From Paenibacillus oleatilyticus (GTDB taxonomy: Bacteria > Bacillota > Bacilli > Paenibacillales > NBRC-103111), in assembly GCF_018998565.1 (NCBI RefSeq), contig NZ_JAHNZO010000047.1, forward strand, positions 1 through 46,798: a stretch of DNA of 46,798 nucleotides. Reading direction: 5' to 3'. The translations under genes were made by a program, and so were the position numbers. The notes under the pieces were generated by a model, which was not told the origin of the DNA, did no database searches, and saw only the letters and a program-made list of their open reading frames with translations. Shown piece after piece: positions 9,591 through 18,878 of the stretch. Numbering within the stretch: position 1 is the stretch's first letter; the number at the start of each line of letters is the position of its first letter.

Positions 9591-10723
9591 TCCGTCTGGC
9601 CGGTCCGCAAAATTTTCGTGCTCACCTCGACGCGCACCTTGGCTTTCGGATACATCTGCTTCCATTTGTCCGGGGTCAAGCCGCTGCCCCGGTGCTGCGC
9701 CCGGTACTTCTCTCCGAAGCCGACGGGATCGACGTTCAGCCTCTGCGTTTTTTTGATAAACGCCATCGCGTTAGCCTGAATCGCCTTGCTCGCTTCGCGC
9801 TCCAATCGTTCGATCACCTGCCGGTTCCGCAGATTGACCGGAGACGAGATCTCCTGCAGCCTCCCGCTTATGCGAACCTGCACCGTGAATGCCAGCTGCT
9901 TCGCGTTGGTCAACCGGATCCGGCTTTCGCTTTTCACCGAATCGAGCACAAGATAGATCTGCTCCTGCCCTTTGGACGGGGCGCCGATCGACTCGAGCGC
10001 CTTCGGCGGTAGGGCAATCTCCGTCATCCCGGAGTGGAATCGATCCCGCAGCAACCGGAGATAAAAAATTTTGCGCAGCGGCAAAGTCGCGACCATCTGG
10101 TCCCCCCGAAACAACGCGGCTCCGTATAAAATAATCTCGTTATTCCGCTGAACGATGTACGGCAGCACCGGGTCTTTCCCAGGTGAGTACAGGTCGCGGA
10201 TATATTCGTGAAGAATCGGCGAGATCATTTCCTCGCTTTCTACGTTTTGACGGATCGATTGAAACAAATATTCGCCGATATTGCTGATTTCGGGGTACCG
10301 TCTCGTCATCAGATCGTAGGCCCGTCCTTTGGAAACGGCCAAATAGACGCCCGAACCGACCTCCGGATCGCGCAGCATCGTATCGACGAGCTCGGTCAAG
10401 CCTTTGCGCGCCAAATCCTCATGGTACACGACGACCCGAAGCTGGCCCGAGGTCAGCTTTTTACGCGATTCGACGTTACTGTTGTACCTGAGCCCCTTGC
10501 TCGTATAAGCGGTCGACGTAATCACATTGGAGCGCTCCTTCGCTCCCGGATCGATCTCGTAGAGCACTGAGGTGCCAAGAATTTTGTCTCCCGGGGCTTC
10601 GTCGTATCCGGCGGCAATGACCAGCCCAAGCCTTTCCAGCACCCGAGTCTGCACACAGCCCGCCACGACGGAAGCCGCCAGCAGAAGCATGGCCGCCGTC
10701 TTGACCGTTCGTTTCAGCTTCAT
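9587..10723 (-). CDS. Ger(x)C spore germination lipoprotein
   Basis: 378-residue C subunit of a germinant receptor. The signal peptide ends in a lipobox (LLLAASVVAGC, Cys near residue 22), so it is probably anchored to the outer face of the spore inner membrane. The family pattern follows: LERLGLVIAAGYDE, then mid-domain ARKGLTELVDTMLRDPEVG and C-terminal NVDPVGFGEKYR. The start at 10723 has AAAGGAG 7 nt upstream; the longer open frame to 10960 overlaps the GerB gene and is rejected. It is the last gene of a three-gene operon and overlaps the B gene by 4 bp. Confidence 0.92.
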   Translation of the reverse strand: MKLKRTVKTAAMLLLAASVVAGCVQTRVLERLGLVIAAGYDEAPGDKILGTSVLYEIDPGAKERSNVITSTAYTSKGLRYNSNVESRKKLTSGQLRVVVYHEDLARKGLTELVDTMLRDPEVGSGVYLAVSKGRAYDLMTRRYPEISNIGEYLFQSIRQNVESEEMISPILHEYIRDLYSPGKDPVLPYIVQRNNEIILYGAALFRGDQMVATLPLRKIFYLRLLRDRFHSGMTEIALPPKALESIGAPSKGQEQIYLVLDSVKSESRIRLTNAKQLAFTVQVRISGRLQEISSPVNLRNRQVIERLEREASKAIQANAMAFIKKTQRLNVDPVGFGEKYRAQHRGSGLTPDKWKQMYPKAKVRVEVSTKILRTGQTD

Positions 10724-11823
10724 GCCCCCGCTCCTTTCTTCCTCCCGCGGCCGCGCTTCCACCGGACAAACGCAAACAGCGCGATGGGATACAGCCAAAC
10801 GAGATAAATTCCGATTTCTCCGAGCAAATTGGACAGCCACTCTACATCCTCGTGCGTAAAAAGCAGCTCCGACGACAGGACGAAGATCAAGCAGCAGGCA
10901 TAAAGAGCATACGTTTGCTTCAGCTTGAACACGGAGCGCACGCCGCGCGTTGAGGCCCACAGCAGCACGAGGTTGTTCGGCAGCACCAGAATCATCCAGT
11001 AGGCGGCCCCGACGATCTCAAACCGTTCGACGAACGGAATTTGCGCGATTTTGTACCAGGAGTAAGTGGCCCATACCGTATGCTTCAACTGCTCTCCCGC
11101 ATAAAACACGATGGCATTGATCAGCAGCGTACAGTAAGTGAACACCGTAAAAACGATCGCCAGCTGGGAGTACTTCTGCACATTGTGCTTATCCCGGATG
11201 AACGGGTACAGGAAGCAGACAAGCTCATAGCCGAGCATCGGGTAGGTGGCTGCCCGCATACCGTTTACAATTTCCCCGGGCCCCGCCTCGAACAATGGCA
11301 GCAGTTGATCGACCTGCGCATATTTCCACGGAAAATAGTACAGCAGGAACACCCAAAGCCACAAAATAAACGACACGACCGCAAACCCCGCCACAACCTG
11401 TATTCCTCCGGTCACGCCGTACAGAAACAAAAGGCTCATCAGCGTATTGAACAACCAGCTGTTCATGTCCGGAAAAAGCCAGGTATGGACGACTTCGGCA
11501 TACGAATGGAGCACGGTAAAGCAAAGCACAAAAAAATAGAGCACGAACGCGAAATTGAACAGCTTGCCCAGCCAGCGGCCGAACAGCTCCTGATGGATCT
11601 GATACAAATCGTTGTCCGGATAATACTCCATCGTCTTGATCATCGCATACAAGGCTGCGCTGACCAGCAACCCGTTTAAAATCATGCACATCCAAGCGTC
11701 GTGGCCGGCCGCGATGAAAACGTTTCGTTGAAAGTTTTGCGCGGGATCGCCAAGCTGCGTCCCCGAAATGATGAAGAAAAGGACGTAAGCGTTGAGCGGC
11801 TTCGTCCGTTTGCTGGTCCTCAC
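10720..11823 (-). CDS. GerB-type spore germination permease
   Basis: 367-residue integral membrane protein with about ten helices, the length and topology expected of the GerAB subunit (amino-acid permease superfamily). In B. subtilis this subunit binds the amino-acid germinant. Features include the opening VLFFIISGTQLGDPAQNF and a polar loop FPDMNSWL. The start is GTG at 11823 with AGGTG upstream, and it overlaps the GerA stop by 4 bp. The germinant specificity cannot be read from sequence. Confidence 0.92.
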   Translation of the reverse strand: MRTSKRTKPLNAYVLFFIISGTQLGDPAQNFQRNVFIAAGHDAWMCMILNGLLVSAALYAMIKTMEYYPDNDLYQIHQELFGRWLGKLFNFAFVLYFFVLCFTVLHSYAEVVHTWLFPDMNSWLFNTLMSLLFLYGVTGGIQVVAGFAVVSFILWLWVFLLYYFPWKYAQVDQLLPLFEAGPGEIVNGMRAATYPMLGYELVCFLYPFIRDKHNVQKYSQLAIVFTVFTYCTLLINAIVFYAGEQLKHTVWATYSWYKIAQIPFVERFEIVGAAYWMILVLPNNLVLLWASTRGVRSVFKLKQTYALYACCLIFVLSSELLFTHEDVEWLSNLLGEIGIYLVWLYPIALFAFVRWKRGRGRKKGAGA

Positions 11824-13235
11824 CGGGAATCACCTGCCGGTTCTTCGTAAATGTCCTGACCCAGGCTCCGGAAGCCGATCGGCAGCTTGGCTCGCATTTT
11901 GCCGATATGAAACGGATAGAGCGGGTACAAGTAGGATTGGCCGATGGTCTTGACGCGCAGCAGATGAATCAGAACGAAGCTGACCCCCGTCATGATTCCG
12001 ACCGCCCCCCATGCCCCGGCCAGCAGCAGCATCGGAAAGCGCAAGATGCGGATTGCTGCACCCATAATATAGACCGGTGTAATAAAGGACGAAAGCGCAG
12101 CCAGCGCGACGATGATGATCAGAATATTGCTGGTAAATCCGGCTTGAACCGCCGCCTGTCCGATCACGATACCTCCGACGATACCCATCGTCTGACCGAC
12201 CTTGGTCGGAAGCCGCGCACCTGCCTCCCGCAGCAGTTCGATGATGAACTCCAGCAGCAGCGCCTCCATCAGCGGAGGAAAAGGCACCTTGGACCGCGAT
12301 TGCGCCAGCGGTACCAGCATATTGGATGGAATCAGCTGGTAGTGGTACGTCAAGGCGGCCACGTACAGCGGCGTGAAAAAAACCGAGATGAAAATAGCGA
12401 CCAAGCGGAGCAACCGCAAAAACAACGCCATATTCGTACGTAAATATCGGTCTTCAGCCGATTTGAAAAAGTCGAAAAAGCGCGACGGTCCCAGCAGCGC
12501 GAACGGACTGCCGTCGACGAGGATAACCAGACGGCCTTCGATCAAGTTCAATACGATCCGGTCGGGCCGTTCGCTGGAAATCATTTGCGGGAACAGCGAC
12601 TCGGGATTGTCGTCGATTTTTTGCAAAAGCATCGAGCTGTCGGTAATGCCTTTGAATTTCACGTTCGCCAGCTTGTCTTTCATTAAGGAAATTTCGTCGG
12701 CCGGAGCAACGCCCTCCATGTAAAGCAGCATCACTTCGGTGTTCGTGCTTTCGCCGATCTGATAAGACGCATAGCGGAGCCGCGTGTCCGGCAAATATTG
12801 CCGAATCAAAGAGATGTTCGTTTGTAGCGACTCGGTCAGCGCCACCTGCGGGCCCATGATCTGCGATTCGACTTCGGGGCTCGTCGCGCTGCGGTCGATC
12901 TTCAGCGCCGTGTTGAGCAAATAGCCTCCGCGTTCCGCGTTGGAAAGGAGCAATGTCCAACCGGAAATCAACCGCTTTACCACCCGGTCGATATCTTCTG
13001 CCTTCTCCTGCTGGTCTACCGGCAAATGACGAATGAGCGTTTCCAAGGAGACTCCACCGGGCGCTTTTTCCTGCATGGGAGGAATCACTTGCGTCTGCAA
13101 AATTTTGGCGTCGGCCAAGTCTCCATAATACAGCAGCATCCATGTCCCTTGCGCATTCGGGATGCTCCGCGTCTGCAGTTGGCCGTGCCGCTCCAGAACG
13201 GAACGCAAAGTCTCAAATGGATCTTGTTCCGACAT
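11820..13235 (-). CDS. GerA-type spore germination protein
   Basis: 471-residue A subunit of a germinant receptor. The N-terminal two thirds is soluble (VLLYMEGVAPADEISLMKDKL) and the C-terminal third carries about four to five membrane helices (VPFPPLMEALLLEFIIELLREAG, then ALSSFITPVYIMG). All are family hallmarks of GerAA/SpoVAF proteins. An excellent GGGAGGAGG lies 6 nt before the ATG. It heads the gerA-B-C operon; transcription in the forespore under sigma-G is expected from the family, but I could not identify a convincing promoter. Confidence 0.94.
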   Translation of the reverse strand: MSEQDPFETLRSVLERHGQLQTRSIPNAQGTWMLLYYGDLADAKILQTQVIPPMQEKAPGGVSLETLIRHLPVDQQEKAEDIDRVVKRLISGWTLLLSNAERGGYLLNTALKIDRSATSPEVESQIMGPQVALTESLQTNISLIRQYLPDTRLRYASYQIGESTNTEVMLLYMEGVAPADEISLMKDKLANVKFKGITDSSMLLQKIDDNPESLFPQMISSERPDRIVLNLIEGRLVILVDGSPFALLGPSRFFDFFKSAEDRYLRTNMALFLRLLRLVAIFISVFFTPLYVAALTYHYQLIPSNMLVPLAQSRSKVPFPPLMEALLLEFIIELLREAGARLPTKVGQTMGIVGGIVIGQAAVQAGFTSNILIIIVALAALSSFITPVYIMGAAIRILRFPMLLLAGAWGAVGIMTGVSFVLIHLLRVKTIGQSYLYPLYPFHIGKMRAKLPIGFRSLGQDIYEEPAGDSR

Positions 13236-13462
13236 AAGTTTCCTCCTCCCGGCGGTGCATATCGCTTGTTAGGTTTTCCCTCCTCCGGTAATTGTATTCC
13301 AGTTTTGGCGGGAGTCTGCGGGCCTGCGGGCACTGGCCCGATATAGGTGGTTTCTTTCACCAAGGGTTAGACGCCCTCATATGATGAAGTAGTTCGCTTC
13401 TCAATGTTCAAAGCATGTTGCGGCATGTCTTGCGGCAAGCCGGTGCTGGGAAGGAGTTCCGC

Positions 13463-14833
13463 ATGAAAAGAACAAAGGTGAAGATCCAGATCCAAAGCGC
13501 CGGCACTTCCTCGGACGGTTCCGTTTTGACGCTCAGCGAATCCGTAGTGAAAAGATGGAAGATTCCGCTGGAGCAGCCTCTTCAACTCCGTTTCGGCTCT
13601 GCCCGGGAGGAAATTTCGGTCATCTCTTCGTCCAAGGCCGGCGTGCTGCGCTTGAGCGGTTCGTTAGCTTCCAAATGGGGGCTTGCCCACGGGGATGAGC
13701 TCTGTCTTCAATACAAAACCGGAACCCGGACAATTCATCTCGGCCCGCTAATCGGAGTCATGGTCAGCCGCGTTTACGCCGATTCCGCCGACAAGCTGTT
13801 CGGGGCGAACACCGCCTTCAGCCTTGAGCTCTCCGAGGCATGCAGGCTGTATGGCGCATCGGTGTTTTTCAGCACGCCTGAGGATTTGCGCGGACAGAGC
13901 GACCAGGTTCGGGGATGGCGCGTCAAGGCTAACGGAGGCTGGGAAAAAACGACGTTTCCGGTGCCGCACGTGCTATATAACCGTCTGACCTCGCGCAAGC
14001 TGGAAAACCTGGCCAACGTGCAGCACTTTGTGACGCAAGCCAAGAGCCGCCATAATGCGGTGCTCTTCAATGAGAAGTATTTAAACAAGACGGAAGTGTT
14101 CGACGCCCTCCACAAGGAAGCGGGTCTGCAGCCGTACTTGCCGGAGTCGTATTTGCTGCGGAACCTCCAGCTTCTCAAATCGATGTGCGCCAAGCATTCG
14201 ACCGTATTTCTCAAACCGATTACCGGCAGCCTTGGAAAAGGCATCATTCGGATTAAAAAACAGCCGGGCGGATACATTTGCCATTTTACGAATCTCGGCG
14301 GCGCCCGTAAGCAGTCCTTTTCCACCCTCGGCAAGTTGTACAGCAGCATCTCGGGCAAATTGAAAAGCCAGCGCTATCAAATTCAGCAAGGGCTCGACTT
14401 GCTGACCGTGAACGACCGGCCCGTCGATTTTCGGGCCTTGGTGCAGCGCGGAGAAACCGGACAATGGGGCATTACGTCCATCGTAGCCCGCATAGCCGGC
14501 ACGCATCACTTCGTCTCCAATCTGGCGCGGGGCGGCACGCTGACGACGGCCAGGAACGCTTTGGAACGCTCGGGGGCCGCCGTGGCGGCCAGCCGCTTAG
14601 GCAAGCTGAGGCGGGCAGCCATCCAGATTGCCAAGGGCATCGAGGAGCAGGTCCCAGGCCATTATGCCGAGCTCGGAATCGATCTGGCGATTGATACGAA
14701 CGGCCGGGTATGGCTGCTTGAAGTCAATTCGAAGCCGTCGAAGGAGGACAATACGCCGTTGGGGGCCGGGCGCAAGATCCGCCCCTCCGTCAAGAAGCTG
14801 GTGCAATATGCCCGCTTCGTGGCGAAGTTTTGA
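13463..14833 (+). CDS. YheC/YheD-type ATP-grasp protein, paralogue 1 (long form)
   Basis: 456 residues. An extra N-terminal domain of about 95 residues (VVKRWKIPLEQPLQLRFGS) precedes the core that opens HLGPLIGVMVS. The ATP-grasp core has YLNKTEVFDAL, a nucleotide-binding lysine and glycine loop (VFLKPITGSLGKGIIRI), an IQQGLDLL segment, VDFRALVQR and a metal-binding LLEVNSKPS near the end. YheC and YheD are associated with the Bacillus spore coat; ATP-grasp enzymes usually ligate a carboxylate to an amine, but the substrate is unknown. GGAAGGAG precedes the ATG. It is first of five tandem paralogues. Confidence 0.88.
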   Translation: MKRTKVKIQIQSAGTSSDGSVLTLSESVVKRWKIPLEQPLQLRFGSAREEISVISSSKAGVLRLSGSLASKWGLAHGDELCLQYKTGTRTIHLGPLIGVMVSRVYADSADKLFGANTAFSLELSEACRLYGASVFFSTPEDLRGQSDQVRGWRVKANGGWEKTTFPVPHVLYNRLTSRKLENLANVQHFVTQAKSRHNAVLFNEKYLNKTEVFDALHKEAGLQPYLPESYLLRNLQLLKSMCAKHSTVFLKPITGSLGKGIIRIKKQPGGYICHFTNLGGARKQSFSTLGKLYSSISGKLKSQRYQIQQGLDLLTVNDRPVDFRALVQRGETGQWGITSIVARIAGTHHFVSNLARGGTLTTARNALERSGAAVAASRLGKLRRAAIQIAKGIEEQVPGHYAELGIDLAIDTNGRVWLLEVNSKPSKEDNTPLGAGRKIRPSVKKLVQYARFVAKF

Positions 14834-14957
14834 CCGGTTCGCCAAGCCTCCGGTCGGTGGGCCGGAAAGCCGATCTCCCCCCGATAAACTGCCCCCGCAT
14901 ATGGGATATTTCGGGGTTTCTACAACGATGCAGCTTCAACGGATCGAGGTAAAGCGC

Positions 14958-16136
14958 ATGATGAAACCAGATCGCCCGAACGAAACTACCGTCGGCATCA
15001 TGACGACGCAAACCGATGAACATCCGCCTTTTGCCAACCGCGGTTTCTACCGCCGTTTGTGCATCCTTGGGAGCCGCAGCGGCTTGACGGTATTCGTATT
15101 TACTCCGCAGGGCATCGATTGGTCCCGGCCGCAAGTGACCGGCTATATCTATGATGCGGCCCTCAACGAGTGGGGCAGCCGGACCTTCGCCTTGCCGGCT
15201 ATCGTATATGACCGCTGCTTTTTCACCGCCCGAAGGCAATTCGCCGATTATCAGAACGCATTGGACGGTCTTAAACGGCAGTCCTCCGTCCGATTGCTCG
15301 GCCACGGCTTGAAAGGCAAGTGGGACGTTCAGCAAGCGCTTCGGCGGGACGGCCGATTTGACCGCCACCTGCCGGAGACGCAACCGCTGCGCAGTATGCG
15401 CACGCTCGCGGATTGGCTCCGGCGGCGCGGCGAAGCGATTCTGAAGCCGCGCGGCGGCTCCCAGGGACGCGGCGTGCTGCTCGTGCGCCGCGAAGCCGCG
15501 TCCCCTGCGGGCACGGTGAATGCCGCTTCGGAGGCGTTCACCGTCCGCGGGCGCGACCCGCGCAACCGCGCCGTCGCGTGCGGCTTCGCCGACGCCGGGG
15601 CGCTGCTTCGCTGGCTGCGCCGCTTCGTCGCGCAGCGCAGCTATTTGCTGCAGCAGTATTTGCCGCTGCAGTCGCATAACGGCGACGCTTATGACGTGCG
15701 CGCGCTCGTGCAAAAAAACGGCGACGGCCGTTGGAACCTGACCGGCATGGCCGTCCGCCGGGGGCAGAACGGCAGCCTGACCTCCAATCTGCACGGCGGG
15801 GGCACGGTGGAACCCATCGGACCGTTCTTGGCCCGCGAGTTCGGGCCGGCACGGGCCGAGGAGCTCCTTCACGAGCTGAAGCAGCTCGCTATGGGGCTTC
15901 CGGAAGCGCTGGAATCTTGTCACGGGCGGCTCGCCGAGCTCGGCATCGATTTTGGTGTCGACACGGATGGCAATAGTTGGATTCTCGAAGTGAATTCCAA
16001 ACCCGGCCGCTCCATCTTTACTTATTTACAGGACGATCAAGCCAAACTGGACGCACTGGCCAATCCGCTGCGCTACGCGCGGTATTTGCTGCGGCAACCG
16101 CGTGCGCAGGCGAACGTCAGGCGAATGCAGCCTTGA
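14958..16136 (+). CDS. YheC/YheD-type ATP-grasp protein, paralogue 2 (short form)
   Basis: 392 residues, starting directly with the core (TVGIMTTQ) and lacking the extra N-terminal domain. ATP-grasp motifs: KGKWDVQQAL, AILKPRGGSQGRGVLLV, LLQQYLPLQ, DVRALVQKNG and ILEVNSKPGR. Between the glycine loop and LLQQYL there is a very GC-rich Arg/Ala insert (about 15,480-15,640) longer than in the other copies. The start at 14958 is chosen for GAGGT 8 nt upstream; the frame is open much further back, over the end of paralogue 1, but without a ribosome site. Likely co-transcribed with its neighbours. Confidence 0.85.
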   Translation: MMKPDRPNETTVGIMTTQTDEHPPFANRGFYRRLCILGSRSGLTVFVFTPQGIDWSRPQVTGYIYDAALNEWGSRTFALPAIVYDRCFFTARRQFADYQNALDGLKRQSSVRLLGHGLKGKWDVQQALRRDGRFDRHLPETQPLRSMRTLADWLRRRGEAILKPRGGSQGRGVLLVRREAASPAGTVNAASEAFTVRGRDPRNRAVACGFADAGALLRWLRRFVAQRSYLLQQYLPLQSHNGDAYDVRALVQKNGDGRWNLTGMAVRRGQNGSLTSNLHGGGTVEPIGPFLAREFGPARAEELLHELKQLAMGLPEALESCHGRLAELGIDFGVDTDGNSWILEVNSKPGRSIFTYLQDDQAKLDALANPLRYARYLLRQPRAQANVRRMQP

Positions 16137-16146
16137 CATGTGTGCC

Positions 16147-16281
16147 CGGCAAAGTTCTACCCAATACTTTCGAAGAAAGTTTTGCCTGCGGCAAAACTCA
16201 GCCCATGCTTTCGGAGAAAGTTTTGCCTGCGGCAAAACTCAGCCCATGCTTTCGGAGAAAGTTTTGCCTGCGGCAAAACTC
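16147..16281. repeat. Three tandem 41-bp repeats, each with a perfect hairpin, plus a decayed fourth copy
   Basis: AAAGTTTTGCCTGCGGCAAA recurs at 16176, 16217 and 16258, an exact 41-bp period. Each copy carries AGTTTTGCC-tgc-GGCAAAACT, a 9-bp stem with a 3-nt loop, followed by a CAGCCCATGCTTTCGGAG spacer. The bases from 16147 look like a decayed half copy (GGCAAAGTTCTACCCAATAC). The array fills the gap between ATP-grasp genes 2 and 3 and ends about 3 bp before the AGGAGG of gene 3. No T run follows the hairpins, so simple termination is doubtful; mRNA stabilisation, processing or partial attenuation within the operon is possible. Confidence 0.9.
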
Positions 16282-16295
16282 TTAGGAGGTTCAAC

Positions 16296-17663
16296 ATGAG
16301 CTTGACAACTTGCACGATTCATGTCACCCAGCGTCAGGAGCGGGTCGTCTACCTCTCCGGCGAATTGGCGCGGGCGCTTAAAGTATCCAAAACACGAAAC
16401 ATACATCTGCACCTCGGCGGCAAAAGCGTATCCGCAGGTTTAAAGCTGCTGAAAAAGAGCGGCAACCATCTGTATTTGCCTTCATTCCTTTACACGCAGC
16501 TTCGCATTCCCCGGGCAGGCACCACCTTGATCACGTGCAGCAACGCTAAAGACATCCGCATCGGCCCGCTGATCGGGATCTTGACCAGCGTTACGGGCGG
16601 GGACAGCGCTCCGTTCGGCAATCGGACGGAGTTTATCCGGCAGTTTATGCGCACCGGCTCCGACAAAGCGTTCTACTACGGCTTTTCCCCCCAAAGCGTC
16701 AATTGGTCTCAAGCGACCGTCACCGCCCTTCTCCCGCGCGGCGAAAGCGGTTGGGTACGCAAGACGATGCCGTTGCCCGATGTCGTCTACAACCGGCTGC
16801 CCAGCCGGAAAGCGGAGCGGCTCGAGTCGATGAACGCTTTCAAGCAGCGGTTTATTCGCAGAGGGATTCCGCTCTTCAACTGGACTTTTTTCGACAAATG
16901 GGATGTGTACAATTTGCTGGAAGGCACCGACGCTTCCCGTTACGTTCCCGAGTCCCGGATCAACCCCACTCCTTCACAAATCGAGGAAATGCTGGAAAGG
17001 CATAAATTCATCTACTTGAAACCGACCGCCGGCAGCCTCGGCATCGGCATTTTCCGCCTGACGTACAACCCGAAACGCGGCTACTATGTCCGTTTCCGGC
17101 AAGGAGGGCGCAATGTGCTGCTCCGGTTCAGCCGGTTCGAGGCCCTCATGGCGCTGCTCAACCGGCAGAGCGGAAGACTGAACAACTACGTTGCCCAGCA
17201 GGGGATTCGTCTGATCGAAATCGACAGCTGTCCGATCGATTTCCGTTTCCACATGACCAAGAACAGCGCCAACCAATGGGTCGTTGCCGCCATCGGGGCC
17301 AAGAAAGCGGGCAAAGGCAGCGTCACGACCCATGTGCGTACCGGCGGGCAGCTCATGACGCCTGAACAGGTGCTCCGGCAAATTTTCGGCAACCGGGCGG
17401 ATTCGGTACTTTCCAATGCCAAAGAAACCGCAATCAAGCTGGCGGAGGACATCGAGCGGAATTACCGGCATACCTTGGGCGAGCTCGGCTTCGATATCGG
17501 GATCGACCAGAACGAACGCCTCTGGATGTTCGAGGCGAATTCCAAACCGGGACGCTCCATTTTCAAGCATCCGGCGCTGAAGGAACAAGGAAAAGCCTCG
17601 CTGCAAAACATCCATGACTACTGCCTCTACTTGAGCCGATTTCGGTCAAGGAGGGATTCCTGA
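16296..17663 (+). CDS. YheC/YheD-type ATP-grasp protein, paralogue 3 (long form)
   Basis: 455 residues with the extra N-terminal domain (TIHVTQRQERVVYLSGELA) before the core opening RIGPLIGILTS near residue 88. ATP-grasp motifs: FFDKWDVYNLL, IYLKPTAGSLGIGIFRL, AQQGIRLIEI, IDFRFHMTKN and MFEANSKPGRS. In the metal-binding motif Phe-Glu-Ala replaces the Leu-Glu-Val of the first two copies, keeping the essential Glu and Asn. The start at 16296 has a perfect AGGAGG 6 nt upstream; the frame continues upstream through the hairpin repeats but that part is repeat-encoded. The stop abuts the next gene's GTG start directly. Confidence 0.88.
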   Translation: MSLTTCTIHVTQRQERVVYLSGELARALKVSKTRNIHLHLGGKSVSAGLKLLKKSGNHLYLPSFLYTQLRIPRAGTTLITCSNAKDIRIGPLIGILTSVTGGDSAPFGNRTEFIRQFMRTGSDKAFYYGFSPQSVNWSQATVTALLPRGESGWVRKTMPLPDVVYNRLPSRKAERLESMNAFKQRFIRRGIPLFNWTFFDKWDVYNLLEGTDASRYVPESRINPTPSQIEEMLERHKFIYLKPTAGSLGIGIFRLTYNPKRGYYVRFRQGGRNVLLRFSRFEALMALLNRQSGRLNNYVAQQGIRLIEIDSCPIDFRFHMTKNSANQWVVAAIGAKKAGKGSVTTHVRTGGQLMTPEQVLRQIFGNRADSVLSNAKETAIKLAEDIERNYRHTLGELGFDIGIDQNERLWMFEANSKPGRSIFKHPALKEQGKASLQNIHDYCLYLSRFRSRRDS

Positions 17664-18854
17664 GTGGTTACCAACACCAAAGTACCGTCCAAGCGCGAAA
17701 ATCCGACGCTGGCCATTCTTACTCACTCGGATGAAACGCGAATTTTTCGCGGGAATCAAGAAAATTTTATCGACCTGATCCGAACCGGTGCAGAGCGCGG
17801 CGTTCTCGTCTACGTCATGACGACGACCGATTTCAAGCTGTCCGGAGGCAAAGCTGTCGGATACACCTACAATGAGGCCGACAAAACGTGGAAAAGAGGG
17901 GTGTTTCCTGCCCCCCACGTCATATATAACCGGATTCCTTACCGCAAATTCGAGCTGCTCCCCGAGGTGCAGCAGGTGATTCAAACCTGCATGCGGCAGA
18001 GAAGGATCCGCTTTTTCAACCCGTCCTTCTTTAATAAATGGACTTTGTTCGAATGGCTCAATCATGCCAAGAAGACGCAGGGCTACATTCCCGCCACGAG
18101 ACGGCTCTCCTCCGGTGAGGAGCTCGATAAGCTGCTTGCCGAGTATCCGTTTCTATATCTCAAGCCGATACGCGGCAAAGCCGGCAAGGGCATCATGAAA
18201 GTAAGCCGAAGCCCTCTCGATACGAAGTCCAAAATATTTGAGCTCAGTATTCAGGAAAAGACCAAAAGCCACATCTCCCGTTACCCGAGCGTCTCCCGGC
18301 TGTGGTCGGAAGTACAGGAGCTGATCGGGGGCAAGGACTACATCATCCAACAGGGAATTCCCCTCTCCAGCTATAAGCAGCGTCCGTTCGATCTGCGGGT
18401 ACTCGTGCAGAAGAACGGCAAAGGCCAATGGAGCGTCGCGGGGGTCGGCGCCAGATTGGCCGGAAAGCTCAGCATCACGACTCACGTTCCACGGGGCGGC
18501 TCGATTGACGATCCCGCCAAGCTGCTTACGTATTCCTTCGGCGGGCTCGGCAGCAAACGCATCATCGCCCGCGCCAAAAAAGCGGCGCTCACCATCGCAA
18601 AGCAGATCGAGAAGTCCAGCGGCCATATGTTAGGCGAAATGTCCATGGACCTCGGCGTCGATCAAGAAGGGCACATTTGGTTTTTCGAGGCAAACTCCAA
18701 GCCGATGAAATTCGACGAGCCGCCCATCCGCAAAAAATCGCTCGAAAATCTGATCCTGTACTCCATCTATTTGGCCAAGCGCAAACCGAAACGTCCTCTC
18801 AAAAAAACGGATGCCTTTCCTCTGGCGCAAACCAACGCCGAGCGCGATAATTAA
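17664..18854 (+). CDS. YheC/YheD-type ATP-grasp protein, paralogue 4 (short form)
   Basis: 396 residues, core only (TLAILTHSDETRIFRGNQ). ATP-grasp motifs: FFNKWTLFEWL, LYLKPIRGKAGKGIMKV, IIQQGIPLSSY, FDLRVLVQKNG and FFEANSKPM. The C-terminus has a basic tail (KRKPKRPLKK). Its GTG start follows the stop of paralogue 3 without a gap, and AAGGAGG lies inside the end of paralogue 3, which implies translational coupling. Long and short paralogues alternate in this cluster (long, short, long, short, short), in line with the YheD/YheC pairing of Bacillus. Substrate unknown. Confidence 0.87.
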   Translation: MVTNTKVPSKRENPTLAILTHSDETRIFRGNQENFIDLIRTGAERGVLVYVMTTTDFKLSGGKAVGYTYNEADKTWKRGVFPAPHVIYNRIPYRKFELLPEVQQVIQTCMRQRRIRFFNPSFFNKWTLFEWLNHAKKTQGYIPATRRLSSGEELDKLLAEYPFLYLKPIRGKAGKGIMKVSRSPLDTKSKIFELSIQEKTKSHISRYPSVSRLWSEVQELIGGKDYIIQQGIPLSSYKQRPFDLRVLVQKNGKGQWSVAGVGARLAGKLSITTHVPRGGSIDDPAKLLTYSFGGLGSKRIIARAKKAALTIAKQIEKSSGHMLGEMSMDLGVDQEGHIWFFEANSKPMKFDEPPIRKKSLENLILYSIYLAKRKPKRPLKKTDAFPLAQTNAERDN

Positions 18855-18878
18855 GAAAGATAGGCAGGTGAGCTGCAC

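Noticed and set aside
8652..9665. Minus-strand open frame of 337 codons
   Set aside because: Antisense of the Cof-type phosphatase, which carries HAD motifs I to IV on the plus strand.
13340..13400. Possible sigma-K promoter before the ATP-grasp cluster (AC, 17 bp, CATATGATG)
   Set aside because: The -10 matches only partly and the -35 is two bases; too weak to list, though mother-cell control would make sense.
14790..15923. Minus-strand open frame of 377 codons
   Set aside because: Antisense of the second ATP-grasp gene in a very GC-rich part; no ribosome site or motif.
16176..16281. CRISPR-like array
   Set aside because: Only three repeats, the spacers are identical to each other, and the period is 41 bp; it is a tandem hairpin repeat, and no cas gene is near.
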